A stretch of DNA of 64,000 bases from JBEKTW01 sp049515655 (GTDB taxonomy: Bacteria; Bacteroidota; Ignavibacteria; UBA10030; SZUA-254), in assembly GCA_049515655.1 (NCBI GenBank), contig JBEKTW010000008.1, forward strand, positions 62,001 to 126,000, in the 5' to 3' direction. The position numbers and the translations under genes are program-made. Of this stretch, positions 25,594 to 36,407 are shown in pieces (the stretch's first letter is position 1; each line of letters starts with the position of its first letter). The notes under the pieces are model-generated. The model had not been told where the DNA came from and ran no database searches. It was given only the letters and a program-made list of their open reading frames with translations.

Positions 25594-27108
25594 ATGAAAT
25601 CATTTCCCTTTCCCACGGGCACTCGATTCGACGACGATAAACCCCGTGACCACTGCGGCGTCTTTGGGATTTACGGTCACGAGCAGGCCGCGCAGATGGC
25701 TTACTATGGACTCCATGCACTTCAACATCGGGGACAGGAGGGGGCGGGGATTGTCACCTCAGAATTCGATGAGAACGCGAAGAAATATCGGTTCCATGTC
25801 CACAAAGATTTCGGACTTGTCAACGACGTTTTTAAAGATGATACGATCCTGTCCGGCATACTTCGCGGCACTGCGGCAATAGGGCACAATCGTTATTCTA
25901 CTGCGGGGGCATCCGACAATAGACTGAATCTCCAGCCGTTCATCGTCAACTACAGGAATGGAAACATCGCAATTTCCCACAACGGCAACCTCACGAATTT
26001 CAGGGCAATCAGAAAGCAACTTCAGGAGGAGGGGACGATTTTTCAAACGACAGCCGACACTGAGGTCATCCTCCATCTCATTGCAAGAAGCAAAGAGCCC
26101 GACCAGATCCATCAAATCATCGACGCGCTGGACCGGGTGCAGGGAGCGTTCTCCATCACAATCTTGACGGACGACAAACTCATTGCCGCCCGCGACCCCC
26201 ATGGTTGGCGTCCTCTCGCACTGGGGAAAATCGGCCAATCGTTCGTCGTTGCTTCGGAAACGTGCGCTTTCGATATCATCGATGCGGAATACATTTGTGA
26301 TGTGGAACCCGGTGAGGTGATGGTGTTGGACCGCGCATCTCTCCTGACCGGAGAGGCCAAATCTTACCATCTACGGAAAGACAACAGGGAATCACATTAC
26401 TGCATTTTCGAGTACATCTATTTCTCACGACCCGATAGCCGGATATTCGGCGATAGTGTCGACCGTGTCCGTCGCAAGCTCGGGAAATCACTGGCAAGGG
26501 AACATCCGGCGAAGTCGAAGATCGAGGAAGAGTCGGTGGTAATCATCAACGTGCCCGATTCGAGCAACACGGCGACACTCGGCTTCATGAGCGAGAACGT
26601 GAAACTCGGGAACAAAAGCAAGTACGAGATCGGCCTTATTCGAAGCCATTACGTCGGGCGAACATTCATCCAGCCCGAACAGGATCTCCGGCAAATGAAG
26701 GTGAAAACAAAATTCAACACCGTGAAGGGAGTGTTGAAGGGGAAAATAGTGATTATTGTCGACGACTCCATCGTGCGGGGCACAACATCGAAGCAACTTG
26801 TGAAATTGATCCGCGATGCGGGGGCCAAAGAGATCCACGTTCGGGTCACGTCGCCGATGATACGGTTCCCGTGCCATTACGGGATGGATTTCCCCCGGGC
26901 GGGCGAGCTCATCGCGAACGTGTGCGACGGGGATGTCGAGAAGGTTCGCCGGACACTCGGCGTCGACAGTCTGGGATATCTTTCGTTGGAAAATCTTCTC
27001 GAATCCGTTCCGCGAGAACACGGAGAGTCGTATTGTACGGCATGTTTCAGCGGACAGTATCCGACAGAGTTAGATACCGGCGGCTCGAAAAACGAATATG
27101 AAATGTGA
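25594..27108 (+). CDS. purF: Amidophosphoribosyltransferase
   Basis: First committed step of purine synthesis: PRPP plus glutamine gives phosphoribosylamine. 504 residues. The nucleophilic cysteine is C21 in RDHCGVFGIYG, so a 20-residue propeptide must be removed, longer than the 11 residues known for B. subtilis PurF. C270, C427, C481 and C484 (CTAC) correspond to the four [4Fe-4S] ligands of the Bacillus-type enzyme. The PRPP loop is VIIVDDSIVRGTTS. No PurR-type operator was recognised. Confidence 0.96.
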   Translation: MKSFPFPTGTRFDDDKPRDHCGVFGIYGHEQAAQMAYYGLHALQHRGQEGAGIVTSEFDENAKKYRFHVHKDFGLVNDVFKDDTILSGILRGTAAIGHNRYSTAGASDNRLNLQPFIVNYRNGNIAISHNGNLTNFRAIRKQLQEEGTIFQTTADTEVILHLIARSKEPDQIHQIIDALDRVQGAFSITILTDDKLIAARDPHGWRPLALGKIGQSFVVASETCAFDIIDAEYICDVEPGEVMVLDRASLLTGEAKSYHLRKDNRESHYCIFEYIYFSRPDSRIFGDSVDRVRRKLGKSLAREHPAKSKIEEESVVIINVPDSSNTATLGFMSENVKLGNKSKYEIGLIRSHYVGRTFIQPEQDLRQMKVKTKFNTVKGVLKGKIVIIVDDSIVRGTTSKQLVKLIRDAGAKEIHVRVTSPMIRFPCHYGMDFPRAGELIANVCDGDVEKVRRTLGVDSLGYLSLENLLESVPREHGESYCTACFSGQYPTELDTGGSKNEYEM

Positions 27109-27114
27109 ACTCCG

Positions 27115-27690
27115 ATGAACGAGAGCAGGTGGACTATTTCCAATTTCCTGAGCGCTCTCCGGTTATTGCTTGCAATTCCGATAGCCATTCTGGTTTCGTC
27201 GGTGAACCCGGCACAGCGTTCGTTCGCCGTCGGGCTGATCGTGATTGCCATCTTGAGTGATATATTCGATGGAATGCTGGCCCGCAAGTTGAACCAGGTG
27301 ACGGAGTTTGGGAAAATCATCGATCCGCTCGCCGACAAAATCGGCGTTGCCATCGTCGCCGTGGTTCTGGCACAGCAGGGAAGACTACCAATCTGGTTTC
27401 TTCTGTTGGTGATCGTGAGGGATATGCTGATTTTTCTTGGAGGGATGTACGTCAAGAAGGTCAGGGGCATTGTCCTCCAATCCAACCTGATCGGCAAGTT
27501 GGCAGTCGTGGTCGTCACAACCTTCGCTATCGTGATCATCGTGGACTACCCCGGAAGCGATTGGTTGAAAGAGAGCTTACTGATTCTGAGTTCCCTGCTC
27601 TTGGGCCTTTCCTTCATCCTCTACGCGAACAGGTTCATCGGTCTTATGATGCTACAGGCACGCCCGTCGGTTCGCAACCCGCAGGTATGA
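27115..27690 (+). CDS. pgsA: CDP-diacylglycerol-glycerol-3-phosphate 3-phosphatidyltransferase
   Basis: Membrane enzyme making phosphatidylglycerol phosphate from CDP-diacylglycerol. 191 residues, about five or six helices. The CDP-alcohol phosphatidyltransferase signature DxxDGxxARxxxxxxxxGxxxDxxxD is complete (SDIFDGMLAR to GKIIDPLADK, about 48-78). It lies 6 nt after purF and its stop overlaps the ftsY start region (ATGA). Members of this family differ in acceptor; length and N-terminus (WTISNFLSALRLLLAIPIA) favour PgsA. Confidence 0.9.
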   Translation: MNESRWTISNFLSALRLLLAIPIAILVSSVNPAQRSFAVGLIVIAILSDIFDGMLARKLNQVTEFGKIIDPLADKIGVAIVAVVLAQQGRLPIWFLLLVIVRDMLIFLGGMYVKKVRGIVLQSNLIGKLAVVVVTTFAIVIIVDYPGSDWLKESLLILSSLLLGLSFILYANRFIGLMMLQARPSVRNPQV

Positions 27691-28637
27691 CCATGGGCTT
27701 TCTTGACGCGTTCAAATTTACCCGATTGAAAGAAGGTCTCGCTAAGACCCGAGAGAATATTCTCGGAAAGATCACAAAGCTTATCATGACGAAATCAAAA
27801 ATCGATGATGAGCTCCTGGATGACATCGAAGAGACGATGCTGGCGGGCGATGTGGGGGTTGCAACGACCGCCCAGATCATCGAACGCGTCAGGGACCGCG
27901 TCAAAAAGGAACGATACGAAAATCCCGCCGAACTTGAAAAAATTCTTCGAGAGGAAGTTCAGAGACTCTTCGTCGATGGAACTGCCGTCGGCACCGACCC
28001 TTTTGTGATTCCGCCCGGTCACGTTCCTCATGTCGTGATGGTGGTGGGCGTGAACGGAGTTGGCAAAACAACGACCATCGGCAAGCTCGCGTACAACTAT
28101 CGGACGGCAGGCAGGAAGGTGATGATTGCCGCCGCCGACACGTTCCGCGCGGCAGCGAATGAACAGCTGGAAATCTGGGCGCAGCGCGCCGGTGTGGAAA
28201 TCATCCAACAGGCGCATGGAGCCGACCCGGGCGCCGTTGCCTACGATGCGCTCAAATCGGCGATCGCCCACGGTGTCGATGTCATGATTATCGACACGGC
28301 CGGCCGTCTGCATACAAAGGTGAACTTGATGGAAGAGTTGAAGAAAATCAAACGCGTACTCCAGAAACAAGTGCCCGACGCACCGCACGAAGTTCTGCTC
28401 GTCCTCGATGCGACCACAGGCCAGAATGCGATTGCGCAGGCAAAGCAGTTCATGTCGACAATCGGCATATCGGGCTTGGTTCTTACAAAGCTCGACGGTA
28501 CCGCCAAAGGGGGAGTTGTGATCGGAATCAGTCTGGAGTTGAATATCCCCGTGATGTACATCGGGGTCGGCGAACAGATCGATGACCTGCAACCGTTCGA
28601 CCGGAAGGCATTTGTGGACGCACTCTTTGAGGGGTGA
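27687..28637 (+). CDS. ftsY: Signal recognition particle receptor FtsY
   Basis: SRP-receptor GTPase that docks ribosome-nascent chain complexes at SecYEG. About 316 residues, NG domains only, without the long acidic A domain of E. coli FtsY. GTPase motifs: GVNGVGKTTTIGKLA (from about 121), DTFRAAANEQL, DTAGRLHT and TKLDGTAKGG. The start is ATG 27687, overlapping the pgsA stop, or ATG 27693, two codons later, which has AGG at better spacing. An open frame further upstream runs inside pgsA and is not used. Confidence 0.96.
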   Translation: MTMGFLDAFKFTRLKEGLAKTRENILGKITKLIMTKSKIDDELLDDIEETMLAGDVGVATTAQIIERVRDRVKKERYENPAELEKILREEVQRLFVDGTAVGTDPFVIPPGHVPHVVMVVGVNGVGKTTTIGKLAYNYRTAGRKVMIAAADTFRAAANEQLEIWAQRAGVEIIQQAHGADPGAVAYDALKSAIAHGVDVMIIDTAGRLHTKVNLMEELKKIKRVLQKQVPDAPHEVLLVLDATTGQNAIAQAKQFMSTIGISGLVLTKLDGTAKGGVVIGISLELNIPVMYIGVGEQIDDLQPFDRKAFVDALFEG

Positions 28638-28640
28638 AGC

Positions 28641-29672
28641 ATGAAATTGACCTGGAAGTATTTCGGCCTGGAGCTCATCCATACCTTCACCATTGCAAGG
28701 GGGTCGGAAGTCATCGACCCCTGCATCATCGTTGAGCTTGAACATGATGGCATCATCGGGTACGGCGAAGCAGCACCTACGGAACGGTATGGCGAGACGA
28801 AAGACACTGTCATTGATTTTCTTAGGAGCGTCAATCTGGCACAATTCAAAGATCCGTTCCTCTCGGAAGATATTCTCGCTTATGTTGATGCGCTGGCTCC
28901 CGGCAACACCTCGGCGAAAACCGCTGTGGACCTCGCGCTTCACGATTGGATCGGGAAGAAGCTGGGTGTTCCGTTGTGGAAACTCTGGGGTCTGGACAAG
29001 GGAAAAACGCCTCTCACATCCTTCACGATAGGAATCGACAAACTCGAGGTCATCGAACAAAAGGTGAGGGAAGCCGAAATCTATCCTATCCTCAAAGTCA
29101 AAGTCGGAGTCCCGAATGATGAGGAAATCATCAGGACGATCAGGAAGATAACCGACAAAGTCATCCGTGTCGACGCGAATGAAGGATGGACGACGAAAGA
29201 GATGGCACGCGACAAGATCCTCTGGCTCGAGGAGCAGGGCGTTGAATTCATCGAACAGCCGTTGCCCGCGAGCGACCTTGCCGGGACTGCCTGGCTGCGC
29301 GAGCGTGTACATATGCCGATTCTCGCGGACGAAAACGCCATACGTGTTCATGACCTTCCGAGATTACACGGGGTTTTCGACGGAATCAACATCAAGTTGA
29401 TGAAATGCACGGGTCTGCGTGAAGCTGTGCGCATGATTCACACCGCAAAGGCCATGGATATGAAGGTCATGCTTGGCTGCATGATCGAAAGCTCGGTGGC
29501 AATCTCCGCAGCCGCACAGCTCTCGCCGCTTGTGGACTATGCCGATCTCGACGGGAACATCCTCACGAAAAACGACCCTTTCAAGGGTGTGAAAGTGGTT
29601 GGTGGGAAATTGGTGCTCAATGATGAACCCGGTTTGGGAGTGAAATGGAAGTCGGAAATCAGTAATCGGTAG
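28641..29672 (+). CDS. L-Ala-D/L-Glu (dipeptide) epimerase
   Basis: Enolase-superfamily enzyme of the muconate-lactonising subgroup, 343 residues. LKVKVGVPNDEE holds the KxK catalytic base; metal ligands appear in RVDANEGWT (Asp), FIEQPLP (Glu) and LADENAI (Asp). The second catalytic lysine is in NIKLMKCTG. Relatives epimerise L-Ala-D-Glu from murein recycling, and the gene starts 3 nt after ftsY. Other epimerase specificities in the subgroup cannot be excluded from sequence alone. Confidence 0.88.
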   Translation: MKLTWKYFGLELIHTFTIARGSEVIDPCIIVELEHDGIIGYGEAAPTERYGETKDTVIDFLRSVNLAQFKDPFLSEDILAYVDALAPGNTSAKTAVDLALHDWIGKKLGVPLWKLWGLDKGKTPLTSFTIGIDKLEVIEQKVREAEIYPILKVKVGVPNDEEIIRTIRKITDKVIRVDANEGWTTKEMARDKILWLEEQGVEFIEQPLPASDLAGTAWLRERVHMPILADENAIRVHDLPRLHGVFDGINIKLMKCTGLREAVRMIHTAKAMDMKVMLGCMIESSVAISAAAQLSPLVDYADLDGNILTKNDPFKGVKVVGGKLVLNDEPGLGVKWKSEISNR

Positions 29673-29727
29673 TCGGGCAACAGAGAGCTCTGGACCGAGT
29701 ATCCGTCATATTAATATTCTGACACTT

Positions 29728-31542
29728 GTGTCACGTACCATCAACATACTACCCGAGGCACTAGCGAACAAAATCGCGGCCGGCGAAGTCGTTCAACGGC
29801 CGGCTTCTGCCGTCAAAGAACTCATTGAAAACTCTATCGACTCCGGGGCGAAGTCGCTCACTGTGATCGTCAAGGAGGGCGGAAAGAAATTGATTCAGGT
29901 GGTCGATGACGGCTGCGGGATGAGCCCGGAGGACGCGGCACTTGCCTTTGAACGCCATTCCACCAGCAAGATCGCGGTGCTGGAAGACCTGGAAAACATC
30001 CGCACGCTTGGGTTTCGGGGTGAAGCATTGTCGTCGATTGCAGCGGTATCGCAGATTGAATTGAGAACCCGCCCGGCGGCATCGGATGTCGGCACAAAAG
30101 TCCGTATTGACGGGGGCTTGAAAATCGAAATCTCGGAAGAAGCGGTTTCTCCCGGATCGGCTATAACCGTGAAAAACCTTTTTTACAACACCCCGGCGCG
30201 TCGTAAATTTCTCAAGAGCACGAACACGGAGTTCAAGCATATTTACGATGTCGTGCAACGGGTTGCGTTATCCTTCCCGCAACTCGAAATAAAATTCGTC
30301 AACGAAGATGATACTCTTCTCCATGTTCGTCCGTCAACACTCGATGAGCGTGTGAGGGAAGTATTCGGCGAGAAACTCTGGAAGACAATTTTTCATTTCG
30401 AGGAAGTCATGGAGGCCGTCACGGTGAGCGGTTTTCTGGGAAAGCCGGACTTTGCCCGAAAAACACACGTCGAACAGTACCTTTATCTCAACAGCCGCTT
30501 TGTCATCAACCGCAGTTTGAATCGCGCGGTGTACCAGGCGTACGAACATCTGTTGGAGAAGGGGAGCTTTCCGTTCTTTGTTCTGTTTCTCTCGGTCGAC
30601 CCGAGAAAGGTCGATGTCAACGTTCATCCGTCTAAGATGGAGGTGAAATTCGAGGATGAGTCCGCGATGTACCGCCTCGTACTCTCGGCGGTGAGAACGG
30701 CCCTGGCGTCCCAGGATCTGACACCGGCAATGGGAGCCCGCGACGGCGGGGGAGACGTTCGATTGCGATTCACTCCGTTCGCCGGCGGCCCGCAGCCGCG
30801 CGCTGCGCACTGGGAAGAATTGTTCGGTGTGAACAAAGCGACGGGCGAAATTCCTCCGAAGCCTGCGCCGTTCCCAGTCCAGGCGCCAGCCGGATGCATC
30901 GATGAAGCGTTTCGCTCTACGGCTCAAGCGCCGGAACCCGTGACCCGCGCTGAACTCCCCGCTGCTACAACCGCGGCTCACACGTGGCAGATTCACAATA
31001 AATACATCATCGTCCCGATCGAAATCGGTCTTCTCATCGTCGACCAGCACGCTGCGCATGAGCGAGTCATTTACGAACGGGCGGTGGCGCGATTCGACCA
31101 ACCGAACAAAAAATCGCAGCAACTGCTTTTCCCGCAGACGATAGAGATGACCCCGGGGGATGCCGCGCTTGTTCTCCAACTGCATTCTTCCCTTGAGAGT
31201 CTCGGTTTCAGTTTGAAATTGTTCGGAAAGACAACGGTCATTATCGACGGTGTTCCCAATGACGTGAAACCGGGCCGTGAAGCGTCCATCCTGCAGGATG
31301 TTCTCGATTTGTATAAATCGGATGAGCACAGCGTGAAACTCGAGCCGCGAGAACGATTGGCAAAATCGTTTTCCTGTAAAGCGGCCGTCAAAGCGGGCGA
31401 CCAGCTGAATGAACAGGAGATGCGCTCATTATTGGACCAGTTGTTCGCCACCCAGGTCCCGTATGTCTGTCCGCATGGGAGACCGGTCATGATCAGGCTC
31501 TCTCTGTCAGAGCTCGACAAGAGGTTTGGGAGGACATCGTAG
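29728..31542 (+). CDS. mutL: DNA mismatch repair protein MutL (endonuclease type)
   Basis: Matchmaker of mismatch repair. The N-terminal GHKL ATPase has ENSIDSGAKSLTV, DDGCGMSPEDA and TLGFRGEALSSIAAV. A poorly conserved linker (about 335-410) is followed by the C-terminal domain with the nicking motif DQHAAHERVIYE from D439, and CPHGRP near the end. These motifs mark the nicking MutL used by bacteria without MutH. It starts at GTG 29728 with no Shine-Dalgarno; TAATATTC upstream is a weak promoter match. 604 residues. Confidence 0.96.
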   Translation: MSRTINILPEALANKIAAGEVVQRPASAVKELIENSIDSGAKSLTVIVKEGGKKLIQVVDDGCGMSPEDAALAFERHSTSKIAVLEDLENIRTLGFRGEALSSIAAVSQIELRTRPAASDVGTKVRIDGGLKIEISEEAVSPGSAITVKNLFYNTPARRKFLKSTNTEFKHIYDVVQRVALSFPQLEIKFVNEDDTLLHVRPSTLDERVREVFGEKLWKTIFHFEEVMEAVTVSGFLGKPDFARKTHVEQYLYLNSRFVINRSLNRAVYQAYEHLLEKGSFPFFVLFLSVDPRKVDVNVHPSKMEVKFEDESAMYRLVLSAVRTALASQDLTPAMGARDGGGDVRLRFTPFAGGPQPRAAHWEELFGVNKATGEIPPKPAPFPVQAPAGCIDEAFRSTAQAPEPVTRAELPAATTAAHTWQIHNKYIIVPIEIGLLIVDQHAAHERVIYERAVARFDQPNKKSQQLLFPQTIEMTPGDAALVLQLHSSLESLGFSLKLFGKTTVIIDGVPNDVKPGREASILQDVLDLYKSDEHSVKLEPRERLAKSFSCKAAVKAGDQLNEQEMRSLLDQLFATQVPYVCPHGRPVMIRLSLSELDKRFGRTS

Positions 31543-31547
31543 GTATA

Positions 31548-31578
31548 TTTGAAAACTATGCCGGAATTAGTATCTTGA
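31548..31578 (+). promoter_or_regulatory. Promoter of the mutase-UbiA-DUF362 unit
   Basis: TTTG (31548-31551), 19 nt, TATCTTGA (31571-31578), ending 10 nt before ATG 31589. Confidence 0.4.
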
Positions 31579-31588
31579 ATTGGTGCCG

Positions 31589-33292
31589 ATGAAAACGAAC
31601 GAGCATACAACCGGGAAAGAAGCCATGGGTACGAACCATCTTGATGAAATAAGACTCGCGAAAAAAGAGTGGACTGAGAAAGGGAGAAAATCCGGACTCC
31701 AGCGGCCGGTGAAGTTCACCACAGTCTCCGGCGAGCCGATCGCAATGCTCTACACTCCGGATGATGTTGCCCATATCAACTACCTTCGCGATATCGGTTT
31801 CCCTGGCGAGTTTCCATACACGCGCGGCATTCATCACAATATGTACCGCGGTAGGCTCTGGACGATGCGGCAGTTTGCCGGGTTCGGGACACCGGAAGAT
31901 ACAAATGAACGGTATCATTATCTCCTGGCGCACGGCCAGACGGGGTTGTCGGTCGCATTCGACCTTCCGACGTTAATGGGAAGAGATTGCGACGATCCGC
32001 ATGCCGAGGGGGAAGTAGGAATTTGCGGTGTATCGGTCAGCTCGCTCGCCGACATGGAGATTCTCTTCGGGGGAATTAACCTTGGCGAGATCTCAACGTC
32101 GATGACGATCAACGCGCCGGCGGCAATGCTGCTCGCATTCTATATTGCCGTTGCCGAAAAACAGGGGGTGAAACCGCACCAGCTCCGCGGCACCCTGCAG
32201 GCAGACATTTTGAAGGAATACATTGCGCAAAAGGAATGGATCTATCCGCCGCATCCTTCGATGAGAATCATCACGGACATGTTCGAGTATTGCACCAGAG
32301 AGATGCCTCAGTGGAATCCGATTTCCGTCAGCGGCTACCATATTCGCGAAGCCGGTTCAACGGCCGCCCAGGAACTCGCGTTCACGCTGGCGGATGGTTT
32401 TGCGTACGTCGAAGCCGGGATTGAGAAGGGTCTGGATATAGATGAATTCGCTCCTCGATTGTCGTTTTTCTTCAACTCACATCTCGATTTCTTTGAGGAG
32501 ATTGCAAAATTCAGGGCCGCGCGCAGAATCTACGCAAAAAGGATGCGCGATAAGTATGGTGCAAAGAATCCTCGTTCCTGGATGCTTCGATTCCACACGC
32601 AGACGGCCGGCTGTTCGCTCACAGCACAACAACCCGAGAACAACATCGTGAGAACCGCCTTCGAAGCGCTTGCAGGCGCCCTGGGTGGTACGCAATCGCT
32701 TCACACTAATTCGATGGATGAAACGCTCGCATTGCCCTCAGAAAAGGCTGCGAAGATAGCCCTGCGGACACAACAGATCATCGCGCATGAAATCGGCGTC
32801 ACCAACACAATCGACCCCCTCGCGGGGAGTTATTTCGTCGAAGCTCTGACGGATAAAATGGAAAGGGAAGCTGAAGCGTATTTTGAGAAGATTGACGCTC
32901 TTGGTGGGGTAATTCCATCCATCGAAGCCGGCTTCTTCCAGAGGGAAATTGCTGAGGCGGCATACCGTTACCAACGGGAGTTGGACAAGAAGGAAAAAAT
33001 CATCGTCGGTGTGAATGAATATGTCGAAGAAAATGAGCAGATCGAAATCCCGATCCTCCTCGTCCCGCCGGAAGTGGAAATCAAGCAGAAGCAACGGATT
33101 GCCGATGTGCGGGCACAGCGGGACAACAAGGGGGCCAATACGTCTCTTGATGCGTTGCGACAGGCCGCAGAAGACAATTCCAATCTCATGCCCCGGCTCA
33201 TCGATTGCACGCATGCCTATGTGACTCTCGGTGAAATGTGTCATACGCTTGCTGAAGTGTTCGGCGTGTACGAAGAACCCGCAGTATTCTGA
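31589..33292 (+). CDS. Methylmalonyl-CoA mutase large (catalytic) subunit
   Basis: Catalytic TIM-barrel chain of an acyl-CoA mutase that interconverts L-methylmalonyl-CoA and succinyl-CoA using adenosylcobalamin. About 567 residues. Signatures: FPYTRGIHHNMYRGRLWTMRQFAGFGT, GLSVAFDLPT, SGYHIREAGSTAAQE and HTNSMDETLALPSE. The chain stops after the barrel with no DxHxxG cobalamin-binding domain, so a separate small subunit is required, and none is adjacent. No meaB-type chaperone gene is nearby either. The start is ATG 31589, just after the promoter; TTG 31580 is less likely. Isobutyryl-CoA mutase specificity is possible. Confidence 0.92.
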   Translation: MKTNEHTTGKEAMGTNHLDEIRLAKKEWTEKGRKSGLQRPVKFTTVSGEPIAMLYTPDDVAHINYLRDIGFPGEFPYTRGIHHNMYRGRLWTMRQFAGFGTPEDTNERYHYLLAHGQTGLSVAFDLPTLMGRDCDDPHAEGEVGICGVSVSSLADMEILFGGINLGEISTSMTINAPAAMLLAFYIAVAEKQGVKPHQLRGTLQADILKEYIAQKEWIYPPHPSMRIITDMFEYCTREMPQWNPISVSGYHIREAGSTAAQELAFTLADGFAYVEAGIEKGLDIDEFAPRLSFFFNSHLDFFEEIAKFRAARRIYAKRMRDKYGAKNPRSWMLRFHTQTAGCSLTAQQPENNIVRTAFEALAGALGGTQSLHTNSMDETLALPSEKAAKIALRTQQIIAHEIGVTNTIDPLAGSYFVEALTDKMEREAEAYFEKIDALGGVIPSIEAGFFQREIAEAAYRYQRELDKKEKIIVGVNEYVEENEQIEIPILLVPPEVEIKQKQRIADVRAQRDNKGANTSLDALRQAAEDNSNLMPRLIDCTHAYVTLGEMCHTLAEVFGVYEEPAVF

Positions 33293-33295
33293 GCC

Positions 33296-34177
33296 GTGGC
33301 TAACCAGCTTCGATACATCGTTGCCTCGATGAGGCTGCAGCAATGGATTAAGAACTTGTTCCTGTTCGCTGCGCTCGTTTTCTCGGGACATCTCTTTCGC
33401 ATCGATTATTTTGTTCTCACCCTCAAAGGGTTCTTATTTTTCTCGCTCATTTCCAGCGGCGTCTACATTTTCAACGACATCACGGACCTCGAGAATGACA
33501 AGCTGCATCCGGTGAAATCCAAGCGTGCGCTTGCCTCCGGTCATTTGAAGCTTTCAACGGCGTACGTCTCTTCGGCGGTTCTTGCTGCCGTCGGGCTGGC
33601 GGGTGGCTTCGTCCTTCGCGACCGGTTCGGCACCGCTCTTGTCGTTTATCTCGCGATTAATATTCTCTATTCTGTCAAGTTGAAAGATGTGGTGATTCTG
33701 GACGTGATGGCGATTGCCGGAGGATTCGTTCTCCGCGTCATAGCCGGTGCCGTGCTCATCGATGTTCCGACGTCGGTCTGGCTGCTGATCTGCACAGTGT
33801 TGTTATCCCTCTTCCTCGGTTTCAGTAAACGGCGTCACGAATTGATGTTGCTCGAAGGACATGCCGAAAGCCATCGGTCGGTCCTTCAATATTACAGTCC
33901 CTATTTTCTTGATCAGATGATAGGGATCGTCACGGCGTCGACAGTGATGTCTTACGCGCTGTACACTATTTCCGAAGAAACAATCAGAAAATTCGGGACG
34001 ACAAACCTGATTTATACTGTTCCGTTCGTCCTCTATGGAATCTTTCGCTATCTCTATCTTGTTCATAAGAAGGAAGAAGGGGGTAATCCGACGAGGCTTG
34101 CTCTGACGGATCTCCCGCTCGTCATTAACATACTATGCTGGGTAATCGTGGCAGTATTCATAATCTATTGGAAATAA
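33296..34177 (+). CDS. UbiA-family prenyl-phosphate phosphoribosyltransferase
   Basis: Integral membrane prenyltransferase-fold protein of 293 residues with about nine helices. The first Asp-rich motif reads NDITDLENDKLHPVKSKRALASG, which matches decaprenyl-phosphate phosphoribosyltransferase (mycobacterial Rv3806c type, 5-phosphoribosyl onto a polyprenyl phosphate) better than ubiquinone- or menaquinone-type UbiA. Start GTG 33296, 3 nt after the mutase stop. The epimerase partners (dprE1/dprE2) are not in the window, so the end product (a decaprenylphosphoryl-pentose) is inferred. Confidence 0.8.
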   Translation: MANQLRYIVASMRLQQWIKNLFLFAALVFSGHLFRIDYFVLTLKGFLFFSLISSGVYIFNDITDLENDKLHPVKSKRALASGHLKLSTAYVSSAVLAAVGLAGGFVLRDRFGTALVVYLAINILYSVKLKDVVILDVMAIAGGFVLRVIAGAVLIDVPTSVWLLICTVLLSLFLGFSKRRHELMLLEGHAESHRSVLQYYSPYFLDQMIGIVTASTVMSYALYTISEETIRKFGTTNLIYTVPFVLYGIFRYLYLVHKKEEGGNPTRLALTDLPLVINILCWVIVAVFIIYWK

Positions 34178-34181
34178 TTCT

Positions 34182-35312
<1,131 letters not shown>

Positions 35313-35339
35313 TTTCTATCCCATAATTCTGGAAGTCTC

Positions 35340-36263
35340 TTGTCCGTGCAACGCCGCGCCGAAGGGTTTCTCCTCGCCATAACTTTGATCTGGGGCAGCA
35401 CATTCGTTATTTCCAAAGCCCTTCTTGAGCATAATTCTCCTCTTTTCTATACGGCTTTCAGGTTTACACTTTCGGCGGGACTGTTGGTGCCTTTCTTTTT
35501 CCGCCGACTCACGCGGATACCGGCTTCGACGTTAAAAAAGGGGACCGTGTTGGGCCTTTTGCTGTACGTGGGATTTGCGATGCAGACGGTCGGGCAAACC
35601 TACACCACTGCATCGAAGTCCGCATTCTTCACAGGGCTGCTGGTCGTACTGACCCCCATCGTCCATTATATTGTCCAACATGTTTTCCACTTGCCACGAC
35701 GCACACTGAAGGTCGGCAACATCCTGGGCGTGCTGTTTGCAGCTACAGGGTTGTACCTGCTGACATCGCCTTCGGGTTCAACTTTCAATGTTGGTGACGG
35801 GCTTACGCTGATTTGCGCGGCAATGTTTGCATGCTATATCGTTTATCTTGATTTTGCTTCGAGCGAACCGGACAAACTGCAACTCACCTTCGTGCAATTT
35901 GTTTTGTGCGGAGCGCTTGGACTCATCAGCGCCTTGTTCTTCGAGAATATGAAGTTTGTGCCGACGCCCGCCACGGTCGTTTCGCTTTTGTATTTAACCA
36001 TATTTGCCACGATTATTGCCATGTGGGTACAAAACCGCTACCAGGGGGATACGACCCCGACCCGGGCGGCAATTATTTTTTCCATGGAGCCGGTGATAGC
36101 TGCCACATTCGCATATTTCGTGAGAGACGAGATCATGGGAACGATCGGCGTCGTCGGCGCCGCGGGGATCATCCTAGGGGTGTTGTTCTCGGAGCTTTCG
36201 GATGAGATTCCGATATTGAGACGTCCTCTCATTGTTTCAGACACCGATAGGGCCAGCTCATGA
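35340..36263 (+). CDS. EamA/DMT-family transporter
   Basis: Drug/metabolite-transporter superfamily permease with ten predicted helices as two EamA repeats of five. The first repeat opens with LLAITLIWGSTFVISKALLEHNSPL, and the second contains the mirrored WVQNRYQGDTTPTRAAIIFSMEPVIAA segment. 307 residues. The start may be TTG 35340 or GTG 35346. The substrate cannot be predicted from sequence. It is the last gene of the run beginning with the mutase. Confidence 0.85.
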   Translation: MSVQRRAEGFLLAITLIWGSTFVISKALLEHNSPLFYTAFRFTLSAGLLVPFFFRRLTRIPASTLKKGTVLGLLLYVGFAMQTVGQTYTTASKSAFFTGLLVVLTPIVHYIVQHVFHLPRRTLKVGNILGVLFAATGLYLLTSPSGSTFNVGDGLTLICAAMFACYIVYLDFASSEPDKLQLTFVQFVLCGALGLISALFFENMKFVPTPATVVSLLYLTIFATIIAMWVQNRYQGDTTPTRAAIIFSMEPVIAATFAYFVRDEIMGTIGVVGAAGIILGVLFSELSDEIPILRRPLIVSDTDRASS

Positions 36264-36407
36264 GTCGTTTCCTGCCGCCGATCCCTCCGAATTTGGAGAA
36301 AATTTTGCTTTCCAGGAAATTCCAGCTTGTTGACGATTCCGGTCGCATTTCAGCCAGGTCAATGAGGTTGTTTTCTCCTTAGCTCGCGAACGATGATATA
36401 GTCCTGA

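Noticed and set aside
27561..27686. N-terminal extension of FtsY by 42 residues inside pgsA
   Set aside because: The extension reads pgsA sequence in another frame; the ATGA overlap at 27687 gives the normal FtsY start.
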